A stretch of 7,525 nt of DNA from an uncultured Ruminococcus sp. (GTDB lineage Bacteria > Bacillota > Clostridia > Oscillospirales > Ruminococcaceae): contig CAMNFW010000101.1 of the NCBI GenBank assembly GCA_946537565.1, positions 1 through 7,525 on the forward strand, given 5' to 3'. How positions within the stretch are numbered: position 1 is the first letter of the stretch; each line of letters starts with the position of its first letter. Positions 1 to 5,431 of this stretch are shown one piece after another. The notes below the pieces were generated by a model. The model ran no database searches, had not been told where the DNA came from, and worked only from the letters and a program-made list of their open reading frames with translations. Both the position numbers and the translations under genes were made by a program.

Positions 1-546
1 ATCGTTCTCGTTAAGGAGCTTAAAAGCACTGTTGACTCCAAGGATCTGGAAAAGCTCGCCCGTTCTATAGCTGATACTCTCAGCAGCGAATTCTATACAA
101 GAGTTAACGTTGGTATAGGTACTGCTGCCGTTGGTGTAAAGGATCTTGCAAGATCTTTCAAGGAAGCTCAGATGGCTCTTGAGGTCGGCAAGGTATTCGA
201 TACAGACAAGGTCATCGTAAGCTACGACAACCTCGGTATCGCCCGTCTCATTTATCACCTTCCTACTACTCTCTGTGAGACCTTCCTCCATGAAGTCTTC
301 AAAATAGGAAGCATCGACTCCCTCGATCATGAGACACTATTCACTATCCAGAAGTTCTTTGAAAATAACCTTAACGTTTCAGAAACTTCAAGAAAACTCT
401 TCGTACACAGAAATACTCTCGTGTACAGACTCGAAAAGATCAAAAAGCTGACAGGTCTTGACCTCCGTGAGTTCGATCATGCTATAATCTTCAAGATCGC
501 TCTTATGGTAAAGAAGTATCTGTCTGCTAATCCGGTGAAGTTCTGA
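1..546 (+). CDS. PucR/CdaR-type helix-turn-helix transcriptional regulator, 3' part
   Basis: The reading frame is open from base 1 and ends at TGA 544-546, so the N-terminus lies outside the window and 181 residues are visible. The first ~85 visible residues (GIGTAAVG, then SFKEAQMALEVGKVF and VIVSYDNLGIARL) resemble the degenerate GGDEF-like domain that precedes the DNA-binding region in CdaR/PucR regulators. Residues ~115-172 form the PucR C-terminal helix-turn-helix: an FFENNLNVSETSRKLFVHRN segment followed by NTLVYRLEKIKKLTGLDLR, which matches the family pattern (N-x-N-x-S-x-T-(A/S)-x-x-L-x-x-H-R-N-T-L-x-Y-R-L). The family comprises DNA-binding regulators of carbon, purine or amino-acid genes; the effector cannot be deduced here. 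It sits 77 bases upstream of ftsE on the same strand with no convincing terminator between, so co-transcription is possible. The family call is firm, the regulated target unknown. Confidence 0.88.
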   Translation: MVLVKELKSTVDSKDLEKLARSIADTLSSEFYTRVNVGIGTAAVGVKDLARSFKEAQMALEVGKVFDTDKVIVSYDNLGIARLIYHLPTTLCETFLHEVFKIGSIDSLDHETLFTIQKFFENNLNVSETSRKLFVHRNTLVYRLEKIKKLTGLDLREFDHAIIFKIALMVKKYLSANPVKF

Positions 547-623
547 TAGTCCGGCAGCAGATGCTGTAGAAAGATATATCCGGCAGGATTTCGCCTAAGC
601 AATTAAGGCAGGTGTAATAAAGT
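547..623 (+). other. Intergenic gap before ftsE, no clear promoter or terminator
   Basis: This 77-base gap holds an 8-base direct repeat, TCCGGCAG at 550-557 and 579-586, and a weak 4-5 bp hairpin (CAGC 555-558 with GCTG 563-566) with no T-run. I see no -35/-10 pair with good spacing. The Shine-Dalgarno for ftsE is AGGTG at 610-614. An in-frame TAA at 618-620 lies just upstream of the ftsE start. The simplest reading is that ftsE is transcribed with the upstream regulator or from a promoter inside it. Confidence 0.4.
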
Positions 624-1475
624 TTGGTAGAGCTTCAGAACGTATCCGTAACCTATTCCAGCGGCGTTGACGCACTCAATAACGTCAGCCTCAAGATCAA
701 CGACGGTGACTTCGCTTTCGTTGTAGGTTCGTCTGGTGCGGGAAAAAGTACTATGATAAAATTGCTTTTGAAGGAAATAGACGCTACCAGCGGTGTTGTG
801 ACAGTTAACGGCTATAACCTCAATAAGCTCAAAAAAAGAAAGATTCCTGAATTTCGCCGTACCCTCGGCTTCGTTTTCCAGGACTTCAGGCTTATCCCGT
901 CAATGACGGTGTATGAAAATATCGCTTTTGTGCTGCGTGTAATCGACGCTCCGCTTAAGTATATAAGAAAAAGAGTCCCCTATGTTATAAGCCTTGTGGG
1001 ACTTCACGCTAAGACAAATTCTTACCCGGACGAGCTTTCCGGCGGTGAAAAGCAGCGTGTCGCAATTGCAAGAGCCCTTGTAAATGACCCGCAGCTCATT
1101 ATCGCTGATGAGCCTACCGGTAATATCGACCCCGAACTTTCCTACGAAATTGTCGAGCTTCTTAAGGGTATCAACGATCAAGGTACTACTATACTTATGG
1201 TCACCCATGAACACGATCTTGTCCGGCATTTCGGCGGACGCATCATCAATATCACTGACGGTGAGATCGTGTTCGATGAGATCATTGCCGGGACTAACGA
1301 TGAACCTCTTCCGGAAGAGGAACTGGCTCAGACTATGGCTAAGGCTGAAGAAAATCAGCCACAGGAAAATGAGTCCGGCTCTGCTCCGGCTTCTCCTCAG
1401 TCAACTGAAGACGCTCTCATTGATGAGGTCATCGCCTCTATCATTGCAGGAAACGATCAGGGAGGTGCAGAATGA
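624..1475 (+). CDS. ftsE: Cell-division ABC transporter ATPase FtsE with acidic C-terminal tail
   Basis: FtsE is the cytoplasmic ATPase of the FtsEX complex, which couples ATP hydrolysis to activation of peptidoglycan hydrolases outside the membrane. All ABC motifs are present: Walker A GSSGAGKST (35-43), Q-loop Q86 in FVFQDFRLIP, signature LSGGEKQR (138-145), Walker B LIIADEPTG (158-166) and switch His195. The FQDFRL context and the MTVYENIAF segment are typical of FtsE. The start is TTG at 624: an in-frame TAA lies at 618-620, and the first ATG codon (Met44) falls after Walker A, so only the TTG gives an intact domain. AGGTG at 610-614 gives a 9-base spacing. FtsE is usually about 220-230 residues; this one has 283, and from about residue 224 the tail is rich in Glu, Asp, Gln, Ser and Pro and has no recognised fold. 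The stop overlaps the ftsX start by ATGA, implying translational coupling. Confidence 0.95.
   Translation: MVELQNVSVTYSSGVDALNNVSLKINDGDFAFVVGSSGAGKSTMIKLLLKEIDATSGVVTVNGYNLNKLKKRKIPEFRRTLGFVFQDFRLIPSMTVYENIAFVLRVIDAPLKYIRKRVPYVISLVGLHAKTNSYPDELSGGEKQRVAIARALVNDPQLIIADEPTGNIDPELSYEIVELLKGINDQGTTILMVTHEHDLVRHFGGRIINITDGEIVFDEIIAGTNDEPLPEEELAQTMAKAEENQPQENESGSAPASPQSTEDALIDEVIASIIAGNDQGGAE
1461..1475 (+). promoter_or_regulatory. Ribosome binding site and ATGA coupling junction ftsE-ftsX
   Basis: GGAGGTG at 1461-1467 lies inside the last codons of ftsE, four bases before the ftsX ATG (1472-1474). The ftsE TGA is 1473-1475. This is a classic translational coupling arrangement, which fits the stoichiometric FtsE-FtsX complex. 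Confidence 0.85.
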
Positions 1476-2377
1476 AGCTGAGCGGTGTTAAATACCTGGC
1501 TAACCAGGGTGTCGAAAACATATGGAAAAATAAGATGATGGCTTTTGCCACATTCTGTGTGCTGCTCATATCTCTGCTCCTTGTAGGCAGTGCAGTGCTG
1601 TTCTATATGAATATGAATTCTATGATCATGGGTCTGGGAAACCAGAACGAGATCGCTGTATATATGGATCCTTCTCTGTCACAGGAGGATGTGGACAGTT
1701 TTGCTGAAAAACTGAAAACTATGGACAATGTTGATTCCGTTGAATATGTTTCCAAGGAAGAGGCTTATCAGCGTATGCAGAGCCAGATCTCCGAGGGAAA
1801 AGCTATCTTCGATTATATCGACGGCTATGATTTTATGCCCGACGGTTTCAGCGTTACAGTTATCAATAATGACCAGATAGAAAATACTACTATGCTTATC
1901 AACCAGGATCCTATGGTAAGAAGTGCCAGCTCTTCACCTCAAGTGGCTGAATTCCTTCGAGAGCTGAGAAAAGTAGTTACTCTCATCGCCAGCGCTATCA
2001 TCATAGCCCTTGCGATAGTTTCTATGATTATGATATCCAATACCACCAAGGCAAGCGTTTTTGCAAGACGTGAGGAGATCATGATCATGAAATATGTCGG
2101 AGCAACTAACGCATTCATAAGGACTCCGTTCTTCGTTGAAGGCATGATAACCGGTTTCTTCGCCGGTGCAGGTGCTTTCTTCATAACATGGGCTGTGTAC
2201 CGTGCGGTATACAGAATTCTCACTGAGCAGGGTATGCTCATGAGAGCCTTCGGTATCGGAAGTCTTATCCCATTTGCAAGTCTCAGGTTATATGTTGCTC
2301 TGGCTTATGTCATTGCCGGAGCTTTGATAGGAGCATTGGGAAGCGTTATCAGTACAAGACGTCATCTTGATGTTTGA
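1472..2377 (+). CDS. ftsX: Cell-division permease-like protein FtsX
   Basis: FtsX is the membrane subunit of FtsEX. In Firmicutes its large extracellular loop contacts and activates coiled-coil peptidoglycan hydrolases. The 301 residues fit the family: a cytoplasmic N-terminus ending in WKNKMM, TM1 at ~23-46, an extracellular domain ~47-165 beginning with EIAVYMD (a hallmark of FtsX), then TM2 ~168-190, TM3 ~221-245 and TM4 ~273-295. Between TM2 and TM3 lies the cytoplasmic segment ARREEIMIMKYVGAT, the conserved FtsX/MacB coupling region that meets the ATPase. The extracellular loop holds a KTMDNVDSVEYVSKEEA segment, also typical. It starts at ATG 1472 by overlap with ftsE and is followed after 90 bases by the likely hydrolase partner. 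Nothing appears broken. Unlike most ABC permeases, FtsX is not thought to transport a substrate. Confidence 0.96.
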   Translation: MKLSGVKYLANQGVENIWKNKMMAFATFCVLLISLLLVGSAVLFYMNMNSMIMGLGNQNEIAVYMDPSLSQEDVDSFAEKLKTMDNVDSVEYVSKEEAYQRMQSQISEGKAIFDYIDGYDFMPDGFSVTVINNDQIENTTMLINQDPMVRSASSSPQVAEFLRELRKVVTLIASAIIIALAIVSMIMISNTTKASVFARREEIMIMKYVGATNAFIRTPFFVEGMITGFFAGAGAFFITWAVYRAVYRILTEQGMLMRAFGIGSLIPFASLRLYVALAYVIAGALIGALGSVISTRRHLDV

Positions 2378-2386
2378 TCATTAAAA

Positions 2387-2427
2387 TATGGCGCATAATA
2401 TCAGATGCAATAATCGTCTGCGCCGTA
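2387..2427 (+). other. Potential bulged RNA hairpin between ftsX and the M23 gene
   Basis: Bases 2387-2393 (TATGGCG) pair with 2421-2427 (CGCCGTA) with one G-U pair. Inside, CAGATG 2402-2407 pairs with CGTCTG 2415-2420 (one G-U), leaving a 7-base loop and an 8-base bulge at 2394-2401. There is no T-run after it, so it is not a standard terminator. It could be a processing or stability element that separates ftsEX from hydrolase expression, or chance pairing. A weak promoter reading (TTGATC 2374-2379, 16 bases, TAATAT 2396-2401) overlaps the same region; I do not prefer it. Confidence 0.35.
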
Positions 2428-2435
2428 CCTGTGTG

Positions 2436-2475
2436 AAAGGAGTCTATGGCTTTATTGCCGGTTAACTATGAGTAA
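2436..2475 (+). promoter_or_regulatory. Strong Shine-Dalgarno and nine-codon leader ORF overlapping the M23 start
   Basis: AAAGGAG at 2436-2442 is the only good Shine-Dalgarno in this gap, but it is 25 bases from the M23 ATG at 2468. Three bases after it, an ATG at 2446 opens the frame MALLPVNYE, closed by TAA 2473-2475. This frame overlaps the first codons of the M23 gene by 8 bases in a different frame. Ribosomes ending at 2475 could re-initiate at 2468, so the hydrolase may be translated by coupling to this leader. Translation of the peptide is inferred from the layout only. A 3-base spacing is short for an SD, which lowers confidence. Confidence 0.4.
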
Positions 2476-3940
2476 ATTAAGCATAACTAAAAAAATCCTT
2501 ACATTCCTTACCTGTTCAGCTTTATCAGCTGGTATTGTCGCTTATGCACCGAAGTCCGACAGCAGAAAATTCGATGCTTCCGCTAAAACTATTGCCGAGA
2601 TCCAGGAGCAGCGTAAAGCTAACGACGAAAAAATCGCAGCTCTCGAAGGTGAGATCAGCGCACTCGAAGGAAGCAAAGAAAACGAAAAGGCTTATCAGGC
2701 TACTCTCAATGAGCAGATAGGTCTTATCCAGGAAAATATCAACCTCCTTAATACCGAGCTTGAACGTATCGGAGAGGAGATCAATGTTACTGAAAACAAT
2801 ATCGCTGAGCTGGATAAGGATATCGAAAACCAGCAGATCGAGATAGATGAGAATATCGAACTGTTTAAGCAGCGTTTGTGCGCTATGTATGTCAACGGAA
2901 ATGAGACCTCTGCTTCCGTTATCCTCGGTTCTGACAGCTTCTATGATATGATGTCCAGATTCCAGATGCTCAACAGTATCGCTGAGTATGACGAAAAGCT
3001 TATTAACGATATCCTCGATGAGATAGACAGACTCGATAAGTCCAAAAAGGATATGGAGACTGAAAAGCTCAACCTGGAAATGAAGCTCGATGACCAGGAA
3101 AGACGTAAAGAGGAAAAGGACGCTGAGATTGCTGACCTTAACGTTAAAATGCAGAAAACTCAGGACGAGATCAACCGTCTTGCCCTTGAACAGCAAATGC
3201 TCTCACAGGATAAGGCTGAGCTTGAACAGGCTAACGCCGACCTGGAAGCTGAGCAGGCTGCTATCGAAGAGGCTATCAGAAAAGCCGCTGAGGAAGCTCA
3301 GCGCCGCTATGAAGAGGAACAGAGAAGACTTGCCGCTGAAAGAGCTGCTGCTGAAGAAGCGGCCCGTCAGGCTGCCGCAGAAGAAGCTGCCCGTCAGGCT
3401 GCTGCTGCCGCTGCTGCTGAAAACAATAACTCTTCCTCAACCTACGTTGAACCTACTACCGCTGCTCCAACTTATACTGAGCCTGCTGCACCAGCAGTTA
3501 TCCCCTCAGTTTCTACCTACGGCTTTGCATGGCCGGCTCCGGGATTCTGCTACATCTCCAGCTATTACGGCTATAGATGGGGCACCACCCACGGCGGTAT
3601 TGATATTGGCGATGCCGGTATTTCAGGCGGTGCTGCTGTTGCTTCACAGTCCGGCACTGTTGTTACTGTAAACAATTCATGCACTCATAACTACGCTAAA
3701 ACCTCCTCATGCGGCTGCGGCGGCGGTTACGGCAATTACGTTATCATCTCACACGATGGTACATACTCTACAGTTTACGGTCATCTGGCTTCTGCCTGCG
3801 TTTCTGTCGGAGATTACGTTCAGCAGGGACAGGTCATCGGCTACATCGGCTCTACAGGCTGGTCAACCGGCGCTCATCTCCACTTTGAGGTAAGAGTTAA
3901 CGGTGTGAGAAATGATCCTATGAACTACGTCAGCCCGTAA
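2468..3940 (+). CDS. Secreted coiled-coil M23 peptidoglycan endopeptidase, likely FtsEX-activated
   Basis: This protein is predicted to cut peptide cross-links in peptidoglycan outside the membrane. Residues 1-27 form a signal peptide (KK, a hydrophobic core, then Ala-Tyr-Ala at 25-27). Residues ~40-290 are a long, highly charged coiled coil as in the N-terminal half of PcsB/CwlO and of EnvC. An Ala-rich hinge with a 9-residue tandem repeat follows (293-310), then a Ser/Thr/Pro/Ala linker (~320-352), and a C-terminal M23 (LytM) domain from ~355. The zinc and catalytic residues are intact: His375 and Asp379 (HGGID), His439 (YGHL), and His470/His472 (HLHFE). Five cysteines (361, 405, 415, 417, 444) lie in the exported domain, which is unusual. 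The start is fixed by the signal peptide, although no Shine-Dalgarno lies close to it. Its position after ftsEX makes it the obvious partner of FtsX; this is inference from known systems, in which the catalytic domain may be CHAP, NlpC/P60 or M23. Confidence 0.92.
   Translation: MSKLSITKKILTFLTCSALSAGIVAYAPKSDSRKFDASAKTIAEIQEQRKANDEKIAALEGEISALEGSKENEKAYQATLNEQIGLIQENINLLNTELERIGEEINVTENNIAELDKDIENQQIEIDENIELFKQRLCAMYVNGNETSASVILGSDSFYDMMSRFQMLNSIAEYDEKLINDILDEIDRLDKSKKDMETEKLNLEMKLDDQERRKEEKDAEIADLNVKMQKTQDEINRLALEQQMLSQDKAELEQANADLEAEQAAIEEAIRKAAEEAQRRYEEEQRRLAAERAAAEEAARQAAAEEAARQAAAAAAAENNNSSSTYVEPTTAAPTYTEPAAPAVIPSVSTYGFAWPAPGFCYISSYYGYRWGTTHGGIDIGDAGISGGAAVASQSGTVVTVNNSCTHNYAKTSSCGCGGGYGNYVIISHDGTYSTVYGHLASACVSVGDYVQQGQVIGYIGSTGWSTGAHLHFEVRVNGVRNDPMNYVSP
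3344..3397 (+). repeat. Two 27-base tandem repeats encoding AAAEEAARQ
   Basis: Copies at 3344-3370 and 3371-3397 each encode AAAEEAARQ (residues 293-301 and 302-310). They match at 24 of 27 bases and all three differences are synonymous. A degenerate poly-Ala stretch follows. The repeat lies at the end of the coiled coil, where it probably forms part of a helical hinge whose length could vary between strains. Confidence 0.85.
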
Positions 3941-3983
3941 GTTTATTCTTGCCTGTAAACACAGGAGTAAACATTTTCCGCTG

Positions 3984-4012
3984 TAGATCCAGCGTTTTGC
4001 TTCAATTATAAA
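3984..4012 (+). promoter_or_regulatory. Weak candidate promoter upstream of the S41 protease gene
   Basis: TATAAA at 4007-4012 matches the -10 consensus at 5 of 6 bases, but the hexamer 17 bases upstream (TAGATC, 3984-3989) matches TTGACA at only 3 of 6. A transcript from here would begin just before the terminator hairpin at 4025, which argues against it unless the hairpin is an attenuator. Otherwise this 169-base gap (3941-4109) contains a small CCTGT/ACAGG hairpin (3952-3965), the terminator, and no better promoter. Confidence 0.25.
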
Positions 4013-4020
4013 ATATATCA

Positions 4021-4056
4021 AAAAGGGCAGTTGAAAAACACTGCCCGTATTTTGTT
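4021..4056 (+). terminator. Rho-independent terminator after the M23 gene
   Basis: GGGCAGT (4025-4031) pairs perfectly with ACTGCCC (4040-4046) around an 8-base loop, followed by GTATTTTGTT. Five A residues just before the stem (4020-4024) would form a T-run on the other strand, so it could act in both directions. It ends the ftsE-ftsX-M23 unit about 80 bases after the M23 stop. Confidence 0.8.
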
Positions 4057-4109
4057 AATTTGCCGGTTTTTCCGGATCTACTCCCCACACAGAAAGCGAT
4101 GATAATTCT

Positions 4110-5279
4110 ATGAACAAAAAAATCAGCCTCGGACTTGCTATCAGCCTTGTGGCAGTTGCCATTGCCATCACGTTTATTCTCACGTCATTCTTCACTCTCC
4201 AGAGCTTTAATAAAAAAATAGTTGACGTGAACGAAAAGTCCAGGAAATATTCCGCTCTCCAGTCCCTCGACACCTATGTCCGTGATAATTACTACGGCGA
4301 TATCGACGAATCTGACCTGAACAGCGGTATCCTCAAAGGCTATATCAGCGGACTCGATGATAAATACTCCCGCTATCTCACTGAAGATGAATATCTCAGC
4401 GAGCTGAGCGATAATTCAGGTGAGCTTATCGGTCTCGGTCTTACCCTCGCTGAGGACGAAAGCGGTTATATCCGTATCGCAGAAATTCTGGAAAACTCCC
4501 CTGCCAATGAATCAGGTATCCAGCAGGGCGATATCATCACATCTATCGACGGTCTGGACGTTAAAGAGGTTGAGTTCAGTGAAGCTGTCGATGCCATCCG
4601 TGGTACCGAGGGTTCAAGCATCACCCTCGCAATCCGCCGAAACGGTGTCGATAAGGATTATACTTTCACCCGTCGCTCTATCGAAGTGAAAACCGTTACC
4701 GGTGAAATGCTCAACGGCTATATCGGCTATATCAAGATCTCTTCTTTCAAAGATAATACCCCAGAACAGTTTATTGATACTCTCGAAAGACTTACCGCTA
4801 ATGGCGCTGAATCCCTGGTCTTTGACCTGAGAGACAACGGCGGCGGCGTTGTTCCGGCTCTCGAAGAATGCCTCGATCCGCTGCTTCCTGAGGGTGTTAT
4901 CGCTACTGCTGAATACAAGGACGGCAGCAGCGAAACTATCATATATTCCGATGATACCGAGCTTGACCTGCCTATGGTCGTTATCGTTAACGAAAATACT
5001 GCCAGCGCTGCAGAGCTTTTTGCTGCTTCACTCCGTGATTTCGGCAAGGCTCAGCTTGTCGGCGTAAAAACCTACGGCAAGGGCGTTATGCAGCAAACCA
5101 CTGAATTCGATGACGGCAGCGCTGTTGTCCTTACTGTCGCTGAAATCAAAACCACCGTTTCTGAATGCTACAACGAGATCGGTCTTACTCCGGATTATCC
5201 TGTAGAAAATGAAGACGATGAATTCGATGCTCAGTATGCAACTGCTCTTGAAGTTGTACAAATGCTGAAAGACCAGTGA
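4110..5279 (+). CDS. S41 family C-terminal processing peptidase (CtpA/Prc-like), membrane-anchored
   Basis: S41 proteases cut near the C-termini of exported proteins using a Ser-Lys dyad. The 389 residues show the full order: N-terminal signal anchor at ~6-28, the S41 N-terminal region with GLDDKYSRYLTEDEY, a PDZ domain at ~105-185 starting at GLGLTL (108-113), with NSPANESGIQQGDIITSIDG inside, and the protease core. The catalytic Ser is Ser299 in NTASAAELF and the Lys is Lys324 in TYGKGVMQ, a spacing of 25, as in known CtpA/Prc. FDLRDNGGGV is the usual core strand. The start is chosen because it gives the anchor; its Shine-Dalgarno is poor (AGAAAG at 4091-4096). Bacterial relatives act on envelope or sporulation signalling proteins, and association with ftsEX-hydrolase clusters in Clostridia suggests envelope protein turnover; the actual substrate cannot be read here. 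Confidence 0.94.
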   Translation: MNKKISLGLAISLVAVAIAITFILTSFFTLQSFNKKIVDVNEKSRKYSALQSLDTYVRDNYYGDIDESDLNSGILKGYISGLDDKYSRYLTEDEYLSELSDNSGELIGLGLTLAEDESGYIRIAEILENSPANESGIQQGDIITSIDGLDVKEVEFSEAVDAIRGTEGSSITLAIRRNGVDKDYTFTRRSIEVKTVTGEMLNGYIGYIKISSFKDNTPEQFIDTLERLTANGAESLVFDLRDNGGGVVPALEECLDPLLPEGVIATAEYKDGSSETIIYSDDTELDLPMVVIVNENTASAAELFAASLRDFGKAQLVGVKTYGKGVMQQTTEFDDGSAVVLTVAEIKTTVSECYNEIGLTPDYPVENEDDEFDAQYATALEVVQMLKDQ

Positions 5280-5290
5280 TAACATTAATT

Positions 5291-5320
5291 AAGGCTGCTT
5301 TATCAGGCAGCCTTTTTGTT
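5291..5320 (+). terminator. Rho-independent terminator after the S41 gene
   Basis: AAGGCTGC (5291-5298) pairs with GCAGCCTT (5307-5314) around an 8-base loop, followed by a T-run (5313-5317) and TTGTTATTTG. It lies 11 bases after the S41 stop and separates that gene from the phosphohexomutase unit. Confidence 0.9.
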
Positions 5321-5370
5321 ATTTGCTTTTTGTAAAAATAAAAAAATTATTTGAAAATTCTGTTTTTCCC

Positions 5371-5399
5371 TTTTCAATTCTATGGAAATATGTTATAAT
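5371..5399 (+). promoter_or_regulatory. Sigma-A-type extended -10 promoter for the phosphohexomutase gene
   Basis: A perfect TATAAT at 5394-5399 is preceded by TGT (5391-5393), an extended -10 element. A -35 hexamer TTTTCA (5371-5376) matches 4 of 6 consensus bases at the ideal 17-base spacing. The upstream 5321-5370 stretch is AT-rich with A and T tracts, as in UP elements. Transcription should start near 5406, leaving a short leader of about 26 bases. No operator or riboswitch is visible in it. Confidence 0.85.
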
Positions 5400-5417
5400 A
5401 ATATATATTTCTTTTTC

Positions 5418-5423
5418 AGGAGG
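5418..5423 (+). promoter_or_regulatory. Consensus ribosome binding site for the phosphohexomutase
   Basis: AGGAGG lies 8 bases before the ATG at 5432. The strong promoter and perfect Shine-Dalgarno together suggest high constitutive expression. Confidence 0.9.
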
Positions 5424-5431
5424 TTTTTTCA

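Noticed and set aside
555..567. Hairpin after the PucR-type regulator as a terminator
   Set aside because: The stem is only 4-5 bp with no T-run, too weak to call a terminator.
2504..2515. Lipoprotein signal at Cys16 of the M23 protein
   Set aside because: The residues before the cysteine (Phe-Leu-Thr) do not fit a lipobox; the Ala-Tyr-Ala site at 25-27 fits ordinary signal peptidase better.
2525..3196. A long open frame on the - strand (223 codons) opposite the M23 coiled coil
   Set aside because: It mirrors the codon pattern of the real gene on the + strand. No RBS or family motif was found, and the + strand protein has a clear signal peptide, coiled coil and M23 domain.
3954..3970. Possible WalR-type box (TGTAAA repeat) upstream of the S41 gene
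   Set aside because: The first half TGTAAA (3954-3959) is good, but after 5 bases the second half is GAGTAA, and the better repeat AGTAAA has the wrong spacing.
4099..4113. Four-codon ORF (ATG 4099 to TGA 4111-4113) overlapping the S41 start, similar to the leader before the M23 gene
   Set aside because: Its only Shine-Dalgarno-like sequence, AGAAAG, is poor and just 2 bases away; such short frames arise readily by chance.
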